A stretch of 64,000 nucleotides of DNA from Trichomonas vaginalis G3 (lineage: Eukaryota > Parabasalia > Trichomonadida > Trichomonadidae), in assembly GCF_026262505.1 (NCBI RefSeq), contig NC_067206.1, positions 21,005,010 to 21,069,009 on the forward strand, written 5' to 3'. Below are positions 1 to 8,433 of this stretch, piece after piece. The notes under the pieces are model-generated. The model did no database searches. It was given only the letters and a program-made list of their open reading frames with translations, and was not told the DNA's origin. The translations under genes were made by a program, and so were the position numbers. Positions within the stretch are counted from its first letter, which is position 1; every line of letters begins with the position of its first letter.

Positions 1-187
1 TTTCATTAGAAGTAGTATATACGCGCAACAATATGCCATGGCAAGTGCACTTGTCGCCACTTTTAATGTTTCTCAAATGCAATGCGGGAAGGAGTGGCAA
101 TATAGTACTTGGGTAGTTGTGGAGTTATGTGTTAGGAGAGGGAACAGGACAAATTTGCCACACGGCACTTTTTTTTAAAAAAAATTA
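1..187 (+). other. Palindromic leader before the minisatellite
   Basis: No credible gene. The stretch begins in the loop of the junction hairpin and holds two overlapping perfect palindromes, TGCCATGGCA (34-43) and CAAGTGCACTTG (42-53). It also has a GCCACT/AGTGGC pair (56-61 and 93-98), a near-palindrome around AAATTT (about 148-160) and a T8A8 run just before 188. The same leader precedes every minisatellite. Confidence 0.8.
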
Positions 188-211
188 ATGGAGCGGAGCG
201 ATACTCTGCTG

Positions 212-630
212 CAGGAGCCCCAAGGCTCCCAATCATTACGAAAGGGAGCCTCAGGGCTCCTGAGAATCCATCAGCAGAGGCCTTTTCATTTGGCCTCTGC
301 TGATCAAAGATTCGGCGAAGCCATTCTTCGTCTCAGGAGCCCCAAGGCTCCCAATCATTACGAAAGGGAGCCTCAGGGCTCCTGAGAATCCATCAGCAGA
401 GGCCTTTTCATTTGGCCTCTGCTGATCAAAGATTCGGCGAAGCCATTCTTCGTCTCAGGAGCCCCAAGGCTCCCAATCATTACGAAAGGGAGCCTCAGGG
501 CTCCTGAGAATCCATCAGTAGAGGCCTTTTCATTTGGCCTCTGCTGATCAAAGATTCGGCGAAGCCATTCTTCGTCTCAGGAGCCCCAAGGCTCCCAATC
601 ATTACGAAAGGGAGCCTCAGGGCTCCTGAG
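212..630 (+). repeat. 122-bp hairpin minisatellite, M1
   Basis: Blocks starting CAGGAGCCCC recur at 212, 334, 456 and 578, an exact 122-base period. Each repeat has three inverted repeats. Hairpin a has 19-base arms matching at 17 positions around a 13-base loop (CAGGAGCCC to GGGCTCCTG). Hairpin b has 13-base arms, ATCAGCAGAGGCC with its complement, around TTTTCATTT. Hairpin c is CGAAG/CTTCG. The block is GC-rich within AT-rich DNA. Spacers come in two types, CAGCAG (C) and CAGTAG (T); here the order is C, C, T. Open frames across it arise from the absence of stops in the repeat and are not taken as genes. Function is unknown. Confidence 0.95.
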
Positions 631-910
631 AAACCTCTTTGAGAAGGTTTTCTTTAAGAAAACCTTCTCAAAGATGATTGTCAGCATTCACTCAAAATCT
701 ACCAAGAGTTTCAAAGTTTCAAATCTATCTGAAATGAAGCTTTGAATCTCTTGTATATCTAATTGTAGAGGTACCTTTTCAAAATGTCTTCTATTGATTA
801 AATTTAATCAGTAAAAGTCATTTTGAAAAGGTACATCTCTATAATTGCTATTGAGCATTCACTCTTGGAACCTTGGAGCTCTTGTGTAGTGCATGAAAAC
901 TCCAAGATTC
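631..910 (+). repeat. Cluster of four palindromes, M1
   Basis: Four inverted repeats follow one another. At 636-674 there are perfect 19-base arms (core CTTTGAGAAGGTTTTCTT) with a one-base centre. At 703-753 there are 14-base arms CAAGAGTTTCAAAG with one mismatch. At 771-834 there are 16 perfect bases (GTACCTTTTCAAAATG), then a further 16 matching at 13, with no loop; weaker pairing extends this to about 761-846. At 872-906 there is CTTGGAG/CTCCAAG. The 11-mer AGCATTCACTC occurs between hairpins at about 682 and 855. These are distinct sequences, so this is not one repeat amplified. In DNA they could extrude as cruciforms; in RNA they would be strong stem-loops. Confidence 0.9.
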
Positions 911-1017
911 TAGAATAAAACATATATCATAGACATAATTTCTTCAAATATAATTTAAGGTTATTTTTTAAAAAATTAGAACAGCGTAATTTAAGGTTAT
1001 TGAAAAGTGACACTTGA

Positions 1018-1365
1018 CAAATTTATCCCGCACTCTTCAAAAATAAGGAAATTTTGATAAATATCCTCATCGCTATTATCATAAAAGATTCAATATCCCT
1101 TTCGATATTTAATGACAAATTTGAAAAGGTGTTTGAAATTCTTTCGGATTTTGTTGAATTTAACCCAAAATTTATTATTAATTGTTTACAAGAAATTTTA
1201 TTTAACTCTTCTTGTAAAGAAAACTTTGCCAATATTTTGAATGCATTTGAAAATTCCGAGCTTAGAATATATTTGGATGAATGCGAAGATGAAATCGATC
1301 CTGAAATTTTTGACTCTCTCAAAAATATGTATTCAATTTTAAATGAATCTAATTCTCATCAATAA
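1018..1365 (+). pseudogene. Open 115-codon fragment, no start codon
   Basis: Open from the base after a TGA at 1015 to TAA at 1363-1365, but the only in-frame ATG lies near the end (NMYSILNES), so it looks like the 3' part of a gene that has lost its beginning. The frame before the TGA is also coding-like for about 30 codons (FFKKLEQRNLRLLKSDT). The protein is rich in I, F, L, N and E and reads as amphipathic helices (FEKVFEILSDFVEFNPKF, FANILNAFENSELRIYL) with an acidic tail (DECEDEIDPEIF). That resembles alpha-helical ARM/HEAT-like repeats, but I cannot name a family. The reverse-strand open frame here is a shadow. Confidence 0.5.
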
Positions 1366-1899
1366 TAACATATGAATAAAAAATAAATGGATTTAATTTT
1401 TTTTATCAGTTTCAATAGATTATTACAGTTATTTTTATTTTCTACAATATCTCATTACCAAATCGTTTTAACTCTTTGTATATCAAAGAATAATAATAAG
1501 TGACCTGTAATAACCATACTCATAATGGATTAGACCTCAAATTATTTAAAATGTCAATTCAATATTATTAAATTACAATTTCTTTTATTCTAATAGATTT
1601 TAACTAGCCAATCATGATTACAAATATTGTAGCCTTCATTAACTCATAATATCGAAGAATATAACTTATATTCATGGACAATTTGTGATTAATTTCCAAT
1701 AATATATAAAACCGACTCAAATTAATCATGTTGGCATTAGCGCGCATCGATGCTCAATCTACCTGTAGTATTATAAGCTTATATTCCTATTTTTCAGCAT
1801 TAAAATTGTGAATTACGTAATTTTGTCATAGTTTTACGTAATTTTAATTTTTTTTGATAAGAAAAAAATGACTTTAAGAAAAAACGAGATCACTCATAA
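1366..1899. other. AT-rich stretch without a recognised gene, M1
   Basis: Very AT-rich sequence with TAAA-type polyadenylation-like signals just after the open fragment. A near-palindromic pair TTACGTAATTTTG/TTACGTAATTTTA lies at about 1814-1846. I see no coding frame of note. Confidence 0.6.
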
Positions 1900-2445
1900 T
1901 CTTTTTCTCAGAAAACTGCAGAGTATACAACAAATGTACTCAAACGTGCATTAAGCACAATACCTGGTCCCCATTTCGCTCTATGGACCGATAATGGTAC
2001 AAAAAATAAAGAAAAATTGCAAAAACGTTCCCACTTTTTGAGAGGGATGTTTTGCAAAATAATTTTATGGACATCTCTGGAAAGTTTCATTTCAGTTTGA
2101 TAATATATCCAACACCTATATAGAAGAGCCTTGCTGATTTGACCTGAAAGAGCGAAAGTTAGTTTTTTGATTTGAAAACCCTGCAATTTAATATTGTTAA
2201 GGACTCAATGTAGAAATATGATATAATATCATGTAGAGATCAATCATCTTCCAAAAATCTTCTATGTATGAAAGAAAAAAATTTGCAAAACGTACCTCTC
2301 AAGAAGTGGGAACGTTTTGCACACTCTCGAAAATAAAACACAATTTCATTAATTATTATGCGAAAGGGGAATTGAACATATTTTTATTCAACCAGATAAT
2401 CCTCAGGCCAACAGATTTCGCAAAGAGAATTTCCCCAAACAGTAA
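1900..2445 (+). pseudogene. Old integrase-type transposase relic, M1
   Basis: Two plus-strand segments match the catalytic core of an integrase-type transposase. The first (about 1900-2017) carries TNVLKRALS followed by FALWTDNGTKNK, which aligns with TANILRKLL and CIWTDNGGEN of the intact integrase in the same monomer. The second (about 2358-2445) carries GIEHIFIQPDNPQANRF, aligning with the region before the catalytic Glu. A 305-bp element lies between them. The relic is clearly diverged from the intact gene, so it is an older relative rather than a copy. It is broken in several places. No capsid, polymerase or protease gene accompanies it. Confidence 0.6.
2017..2321. mobile_element. 305-bp MITE-like insert, M1
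   Basis: Terminal inverted repeats of about 40 bases bound the insert: TTGCAAAAACGTTCCCACTT at 2017 and the complement of TGCAAAACGTTCCCACTT ending at 2321. The repeat continues inward as TTGAGAGG then GTTTTGCAAA on both sides. The interior has no credible gene; a 92-codon reverse-strand frame here is judged a shadow. Size and structure fit a nonautonomous DNA transposon that landed inside the integrase relic. I see no target-site duplication, so the superfamily stays open. Confidence 0.65.
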
Positions 2446-3137
2446 GATTTTTCAAAAAAAAGAAATATAATGCGAAGAATTAAGATTAATCACCGAAAAA
2501 ACAACTGATTTTACTTACTTTAATGATTTTGAAGATATGCAAATTATCAGGAAGAAAGCTCAATATAACAAATAAAATAATATTCTAATTTGCAAGAATG
2601 GGTTTAATGACTACGCACAAATACATAGCCTCATACATATCAACAAAGGTCTTGGGTCTCCGAGGTTCTCAATTTCATCAGAAACCGCTATATGATAACC
2701 AAGCTTACTCAGATCTACACATAAATACATAGCCTCATACATATCAACAAAGGTCTCTCTACTCTTAAGTTCCAATTCCCAAAATTTTATTTTTATATTT
2801 ATTGGCAAAAGGTAAAAGTTCCAAATTATCGTATCGTTAATTTTTAATTTGCTTTCAAATTATATTTTTTGTACTTACGTTCAATTTTTATTTTTAATAA
2901 ATTATTTATATTAAAATTTCGAAATATTCATAAATACATTCAATTCATATAATAATAGTCAATATCATCGTTTTGAGAAGATCAGATCCTACACAAAAAC
3001 CATGGAGAGGATTGTATTTTCAATGTATGCCTCTGGTCGAGCACTAAAAGCAAAAGCTAGACAGTTTTTAACCTGTATAATAAAAATGTATCATATATCT
3101 TTTTGGAAAATAAAAACAAATTTTTATTTATTCAATA
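2446..3137. other. Unassigned scraps and a local duplication, M1
   Basis: Three items are visible. A plus-strand frame of 34 codons (2471-2575), with TYFNDFEDMQIIRKKAQYNK before its stop, looks coding but unassigned. A minus-strand frame (2611-2808), with SRETFVDMYEAMYLCVDL, has no family I recognise. Inside it a 41-base segment occurs twice, at 2612-2652 and 2716-2756, with 39 matches. The 104-base offset is not a multiple of three, so the second copy is read out of frame. The rest to 3137 is AT-rich with nothing evident. Confidence 0.5.
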
Positions 3138-3379
3138 TTATATAAAAAGGTGTTGATATTGCAGGTTTTTCAGTATGTTTTCCATCCCAATAAAACTCAA
3201 TATTAATCGATATATCTGAAAAATACGAGGTGTCAAAGTGGTGAATTTCACCTCACTTCGTTTTGCTCCATTAAATTGACTCAATTTCATCCCTTTGCTG
3301 AGAATTTTTGTATTTGGAGGATAATAATCTAAATAATTCGAAATATTTGTTACAATAACTATCAGTGCTTGATTTAATG
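3138..3379 (-). pseudogene. Coding-like minus-strand fragment, unassigned, M1
   Basis: An open minus-strand frame of about 80 codons ends at 3138 and has no usable ATG near its beginning. It includes NYLDYYPPNTKILSKG, QFNGAKRSEVKFTT and IYRLILSFIGMENIL. A second frame over the same DNA also reads well (INIEFYWDGKHTEKPAIS), so the coding frame is uncertain. It directly follows the stop of the pogo-type relic and might belong to that element or to an adjoining host fragment. Confidence 0.35.
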
Positions 3380-4778
3380 TTTGAATTTGATTGCTTCAAA
3401 TTGCGCAATTTTAAGTAATTCGGCGTCAGATGTTAATTTTTTGCAAGAAGAATTAAATATATATGTGGGATTTGGTATTGCGTTTGATGTTTTGTTTGTT
3501 AATTCGTTGGATAAGGCTTTATCTGGGTTCCACGGATGAATACCATACTGATGCATTGACTTAATCACAAGCATCAATTAAAATTCTTACAATTTTTAAC
3601 CTTGGTTTTGGGGTATTTGATAAATTATCTTGCTCATATGTGTAAAGCGGAACATATTTTAACCTGTTATTCTTTGATCTCAAAGATGCTGCACATCCTA
3701 CATCAAATAACTGGAGAACTACTGTGCAGTAAGCTGGAAATGTCAAGAGTTCAATTCTGAAGAGACTCAAAAGTTTGCAAGTAAAATAACTTACTCGGCT
3801 GATATGATTATCACCGAATACGATATTATGCTGAGCTGCTGTGATAGCATCAAGACTTGAGCGATATCTCTGGATTTCGATAATAAAAGTTAAATTAAAG
3901 ATATCCCATATCTTCTTTGTCATCCATCCATAAGATTGTCCTGTAAGGAATGCTCTCACGGAGCGGAGTTCCTGTGAACAATTTTATATTCCTGGAACAA
4001 TAATAAATGGTTTCATCCGGTATCCTTCAGAATTATATGGGAAGATACTAGTAACAAGCACAAATTCATGCTCTTCTTTGGTTAAAGGAGGGTTGCTTTC
4101 AGTGCAGATAACTTTGTAACGCTTTGATGAAGCAGAGATGTTTCATAAATACTCCACTTATTCCATGGATCAATTCCTGCCGTATACTGAAATTAATGTA
4201 AGAAGTTAGCAACTGTTGCTGTGTTACAGTACTTTGCTCGTTTTTCCTCATTTTCTTTTGAGCTTTTGATCTCAATGTTGAGATCAGAGCAAACTCTGTT
4301 TAACCATGATCTTGAGGGGAGATATACTTCTAGCGAAGTAAACAATTCTTTTTCCTCTTGTTGGAAATTCGTCTGGATGAACAAGGCCAGCTAGATATAA
4401 AGCTCTGCTGTATCTATACTCCAGTAATTCGTAGGCAATCTGATAAGCTTCGATTACCTTTTCACATGCAAGACCTTTTGCTCTTTGATTGATTTCACCA
4501 TAAAAATCAAGTAATTCGACCTCTGAAAGATACGATGGTTCTCCACCATTACATGTGGTTGTCCATACATTTTCCGCAATTGTATGTCGCAACTCTGCAG
4601 TTATTGAATCATCGCGTTCCATGTGAAATTCATCTTTGTTATCAGTGTAGCACTTTTTGTTTAGTCTTCTTTTGAAGATTTTACGTTGAATACGAGACAA
4701 AACTGCTTTTTCTCAATGAAGTTTACATTTGGCTTTAATGTAATTAAGACTTTTCATGTCACTTTTTGTAAAGTTCAT
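3374..4778 (-). pseudogene. Decayed pogo-type (DDE_1) transposase, M1
   Basis: Several minus-strand open segments in shifting frames follow the order of a pogo/CENP-B-like DNA transposase of the Tc1/mariner superfamily. The first ATG is at 4778 (MNFTKSDMKSLNY). A helical N-terminal part covers about 4700-4284, and an HTH-like LPSRSWLNRVCSDLNIEI lies near 4310-4245. PLTKEEHEFVLV lies near 4100. FGDNHISR holds the likely second catalytic Asp. FPAYCTVVLQLFDVGCAASL matches the family pattern ending in QPLD with the third acidic residue. The C-terminal part is 3577-3374. In-frame stops and frameshifts separate these pieces in every monomer, so the protein cannot be made. Its terminal repeats were not identified. 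Confidence 0.65.
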
Positions 4779-5982
4779 TTTCGGTACGGAACAAATGCAT
4801 ATATTAATGCATTAATTCTAAATGTAATAAATTTTGTATCTTTGAAAATTTCAAAGTTAAAAAAAATTGGACTAATATTATTCGTCTTCAAATGTACTAT
4901 GCAAATTAAAGTTTTTGGGCTATGGATTCTGTGGGATAAGATTATTGAAATTTTGGATGTTCCTCGAATTGGCCAGAGATTCGAGTGTCAATGCCTTGTT
5001 CCATAACATAGTAATTGTGTTTGTGACTGAGCATATTTTTTTCTAAAATATAGAGATTAAAATTGTAAAAATCTTCATTTAAGGAGTTCCTGTTAAATGA
5101 TTGTGACTTGATTATATTTGTGTCGTTTTTGGTAGTCTCTTTATTCGATTTTGATGAATTTATGTTCGAAATTCGGTATTTAACTAATAAGATTCAGAGT
5201 AAAACACTGGAAATCGGATATTCTCTATGCCAATGAACTGGACAATCTGTGTGTTTGGGAGGTGAAATTCCAAATTTTTTTGAAATCCCGAAAATGAAGA
5301 TCAACCCTTTATTTTTGATTAAGATATTTTACAATTTCAGATTTTTTTGAATACTTTTGATTCGGTTTTGTTAAAAGCATATCAGCTAACTTGTTTTAAA
5401 AATCACATATTTTTATGTGGTAAGACGAAATGATGGAAGTGAGGCATATCTCAATATTTTCACCAGATCTTCAGGCATTTAGCATGGATATATAATTGTT
5501 ATCATGATTTGTATTTAGTAATATTATTTAATCCAACTTATCAAAGCTAAACAAGATAAGAAATGCGTTTTAATTTTTTTTTCAAACAAAATTGAACAAA
5601 AAATACACTTAGAAGATATATTTCTTTAAGTTATTTATAGTAATGGAAATAATATGGTATATCTATCATTAACATATAAGCAGATCATACCTCTCTTGTG
5701 CCATGCAATTATGAATTAAGAATTTTGTAAATTCAACTGTATATAATAATCTTTTAATTGAAAAACATCATCAGACCAAGAGATGTTAATCATGTGCATC
5801 TAATATAATTGTTTTTGTCTAGTGTTGAAAACAGAAATTCATCAAAAGTGACACCTCAGAAAAGCTATAATATTGAATTTTTGGAACTTTTGATAGAGCA
5901 CGTTTTTAAATATTAATTAAAGTAAATGTATATTTCGTAAAGATTCTTTTTAATAAAAAATAAAATTTTGAAGAAGAACACA
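4779..5982. other. AT-rich filler with coding-like scraps, M1
   Basis: A plus-strand frame without ATG (5069-5236, 55 codons; FDFDEFMFEIRYLTNKIQ) and an overlapping frame (5190-5297; HWKSDILYANELDNLCVWE) read like remains of one gene shifted in frame; I cannot assign it. At 5420-5444 a 25-base segment starting GTAAGACGAAATG matches, at 23 positions and in inverted orientation, the end of the protease fragment on the far side of the integrase transposon. The remainder is AT-rich and featureless to 5829. Confidence 0.5.
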
Positions 5983-8071
5983 AAATCTTCTGAAAAATAA
6001 TATCACATAAACTCATATTATTTTCTAATATATAACTATTTTATATAAAAATCAAATTCAATGATCTTAAAAGCGAAGGATAAACCTCAAAATTTACGAA
6101 TATAATGAGTGGGAATATAATGCTTATCTATCATAAAACCATATGAAATATCAATTTTTGCTTTACGCCTAATTTTTGACGACAATTAGCAAAAAATGTT
6201 AAATGTTAACACTCAGTCCATTTGAATATGAAAAATAAAATTGACTTTGATTAAATGTTTTTATTTATCATGCAATTCTTCTTGCGACCAAAGATTTGAA
6301 TAAAATTTCAAAAAATAAGATAGCTTAAAAATAATATACGGTAGTGTTTACTAATAGATGAATAGTATATAAATTCTATTAAAATGGATTTGATCCAAAA
6401 AGATATATAAAATTTGATCATAAATAAAATTGTTTAGAAGTCATTTAAAATGATGTAATTATTCAAATTTTGCTAAAACCCATTCCTCTTTGATATATAA
6501 CTCCCATTTTTGCATTTCTGGCTCGTACCAAAATTTTGAAACTTCGAATAATTCGTTAGGAGTGTAATTACTATTCGTTTTTGGATTAATATCGAGAGAT
6601 AAATGTGGTGTATTGTTGTATTTTTCAATGAACTGCTGAACTGAGTCCTTGATTTGTTGAATATCATCCAACTCGTCTGGCAAAAACTTTTCTAAGCTTG
6701 GCCACAGGCGCTCCACCTTGCCGTTCTGTCTTGGCATATACGGCAAGGTGTGCTTCCAAACTATTCCGTTTTCCTGCATAACCTGGCCGAATTCACCGCG
6801 GTTTTCACCGCCGTTATCGGTCCAGATGCAGTAAGGGATAAACTCCTCTAAAAGTTTTCTTAAAATATTCGCTGTTGAGTTGGAAGACTTGTTTTTCAAT
6901 AATTTAGTTTTGAGAACTTTACGTGTCATATCATTCAATATGGCAAAGAATGGAAAAGAAACATTACCGTGAAGGTAATGAATATCGCAGTGCCATATCA
7001 AATTCTTTGATATGGCACGATATTTGGTAGGTGGATCTGCTGGTTTGTAATCTCTTTTTGAAGATAAACCTGATTCCATCATAAATTTTTCCACTTGATG
7101 AGGCTTTATTTTTTGTAAATTGTCAAAAATTTGATCTTTTGTCAAATCTTCTATATTTTCAAATTCTTTTGCAATTTCTTCTTTTTCTTTCTCACAATCG
7201 GGATTTTGAACAATATTTTGAAACCTTTTAATCAATAAATAAGTTTTTGAAATTCCTCCTTTATATTGTGAAACACAAGAATTAATTAATTGTTTTTGTT
7301 CAAATGTTGGTGGATTTGGTTTTCTGCCGCGACTAACTTTTGGTAATTCGATTTCTTGAAGTTGAAATGCTCTTCTTATTGTATTTTCGGCAACATTCAA
7401 TTTAATTTTACCATTTTCCAATTCAACTTCCTTTCCCACACTTTTGTAATATTCACCTTCTTCTATTCTTCTTTTAGCTTCAAATAGCCATTCTCTGTTT
7501 ATAGATTTGGCAGTAGTCATAAAAGTGGTCCTTCTTTTGTGATAAGATTCAAATTTGAATGTGGATGATAAATAAAAATCAAAAATAATTGTTATAATTT
7601 AAATGAAGAAGTAATTTAAAACGATTTTATTTATGATCAAATTTTATATATTTTTTGGATCAAATCCATTTTAATAGAATTTATATACTATTCATCTATT
7701 AGTAAACACTACCGTATATTATTTTTTAAGCTATCTTATTTTTTGAACTTTTATTCAAATCTTTGGTCGCAAGAAGAATTGCATGATAAATAAAAACATT
7801 TAATCAAAGTCAATTTTATTTTTCATATTCAAATGGACTGAGTGTTAACATTTAACATTTTTTGCTAATTGTCGTCAAAAATTAGGCGTAAAGCAAAAAT
7901 TGATATTTCATATGGTTTTATGATAGATAAGCATTATATTCCCACTCATTATATTCGTAAATTTTGAGGTTTATCCTTCGCTTTTAAGATCATTGAATTT
8001 GATTTTTATATAAAATAGTTATATATTAGAAAATAATATGAGTTTATGTGATATTATTTTTCAGAAGATTT
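5983..8071 (-). mobile_element. IS481/IS3-like DNA transposon, whole, M1
   Basis: A 2.09-kb element has terminal inverted repeats of about 450 bases at 5983-6434 and 7621-8071. Both arms begin AAATCTTCTGAAAAATAATA and differ at only a few positions. The single gene lies between them on the minus strand. The long, nearly identical arms and open gene imply a young insertion that predates the monomer amplification, because every monomer has it at the same place. I find no direct target duplication: the bases outside the arms (CACAA and CATTC) do not match. From memory, families called IS481EU with this type of transposase are known from Trichomonas; that assignment needs a database comparison. 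Confidence 0.75.
6459..7520 (-). CDS. DDE integrase/transposase, 353 residues, M1
   Basis: Probable transposase that cuts and joins the ends of its own element. Residues 1-60 form a helical N-terminal region with an HTH-like segment (NVAENTIRRAF, 42-52), followed by a basic GRKP motif (65-68). Residues 115-160 are charged helices. The catalytic core has Asp179 in WHCDIHYL, Asp235 in IWTDNGGENR and Glu270 in PRQNGKVERLW, with 34 residues between the last two. The TDNG and NGKVER motifs are typical of the IS481/IS3 and retroviral-type integrase fold. All three acidic residues are present. ACCACTTTT directly precedes the ATG and resembles the Trichomonas initiator; TTTTAAAT follows the stop. Codons 232-275 are much richer in GC than the rest. 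Confidence 0.85.
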   Translation of the reverse strand: MTTAKSINREWLFEAKRRIEEGEYYKSVGKEVELENGKIKLNVAENTIRRAFQLQEIELPKVSRGRKPNPPTFEQKQLINSCVSQYKGGISKTYLLIKRFQNIVQNPDCEKEKEEIAKEFENIEDLTKDQIFDNLQKIKPHQVEKFMMESGLSSKRDYKPADPPTKYRAISKNLIWHCDIHYLHGNVSFPFFAILNDMTRKVLKTKLLKNKSSNSTANILRKLLEEFIPYCIWTDNGGENRGEFGQVMQENGIVWKHTLPYMPRQNGKVERLWPSLEKFLPDELDDIQQIKDSVQQFIEKYNNTPHLSLDINPKTNSNYTPNELFEVSKFWYEPEMQKWELYIKEEWVLAKFE

Positions 8072-8433
8072 CATTCTATATGCCTATGAAAAGTACTCTC
8101 AAAACTAACTTTTTCCTAATTATAATTAAATCTAGAATATTGTATTATGCTTAGTGTTATTTCATTTTTCTCATTCAATTTAGAATTTACAAATGTCAAA
8201 AATTGAGAGCTGTCACTTTTGATGAATTTCTGTTACTTACATAGCATAATAAAAAAATCATTTGTTCTGATTAATATTATCCAATAATAATATATATTCA
8301 TTTGAATTTAATTAGCTTTTTAAAGCTTAATATTTAATAATATTATTATTCAACATCTTAATAAAATAAGATATATGCTTTATGTCTAATATTTTTGTAG
8401 AAATTTCGAGAAATATCAAGTTTCAACATCACT
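8072..8433. other. AT-rich filler right of the transposon, M1
   Basis: Apart from the outer inverted repeat at 8211-8234 I see no gene. The stretch is AT-rich with a self-complementary AGCTTTTTAAAGCT (about 8319-8332). Confidence 0.6.

Larger units (their letters stand above)
5830..8234. repeat. Outer 24-bp inverted repeat around the integrase transposon, M1
   Basis: A perfect 24-base inverted repeat lies at 5830-5853 (starting AACAGAAATTC, ending AAGTGACA) and 8211-8234. The arms stand about 130 and 140 bases outside the long terminal repeats of the integrase transposon, and the DNA between is unrelated on the two sides. It may be the ends of an older element that the integrase transposon entered. 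Alternatively it may be what remains of a longer terminal repeat. Confidence 0.6.

Noticed and set aside
188-385. 65-codon plus-strand open frame across the minisatellite, recurring in most monomers
   Set aside because: It consists of repeat units translated through, its length depends on the repeat phase, and it changes with copy number. Nothing supports translation.
212-630. CRISPR array
   Set aside because: The period is 122 bases and both parts of each unit are conserved; there are no unique spacers and no cas genes.
1023-1322. 99-codon minus-strand open frame
   Set aside because: It is fully antisense to the coding-like plus-strand fragment and has a low-complexity Ser/Ile composition typical of a shadow frame.
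1908-2186. 92-codon minus-strand open frame
   Set aside because: It runs across the boundary between the integrase relic and the MITE-like insert and is antisense to the relic, so it cannot be one ancestral gene.
4686-5006. 106-codon plus-strand open frame beside the pogo-type relic
   Set aside because: Its first third is antisense to the transposase N-terminus, it has no family resemblance, and its hydrophobic look follows from AT-rich DNA. A real small gene cannot be fully excluded.
6473-6667. 64-codon minus-strand frame within the integrase gene
   Set aside because: Alternative frame of the 3' part of the integrase; it appears only because that gene is open.
5983-8071. Polinton/Maverick or retrovirus-like element
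   Set aside because: The integrase fold is shared, but no DNA polymerase B, capsid, protease, ATPase or reverse transcriptase is seen in the monomer, and the element is only about 2.1 kb.
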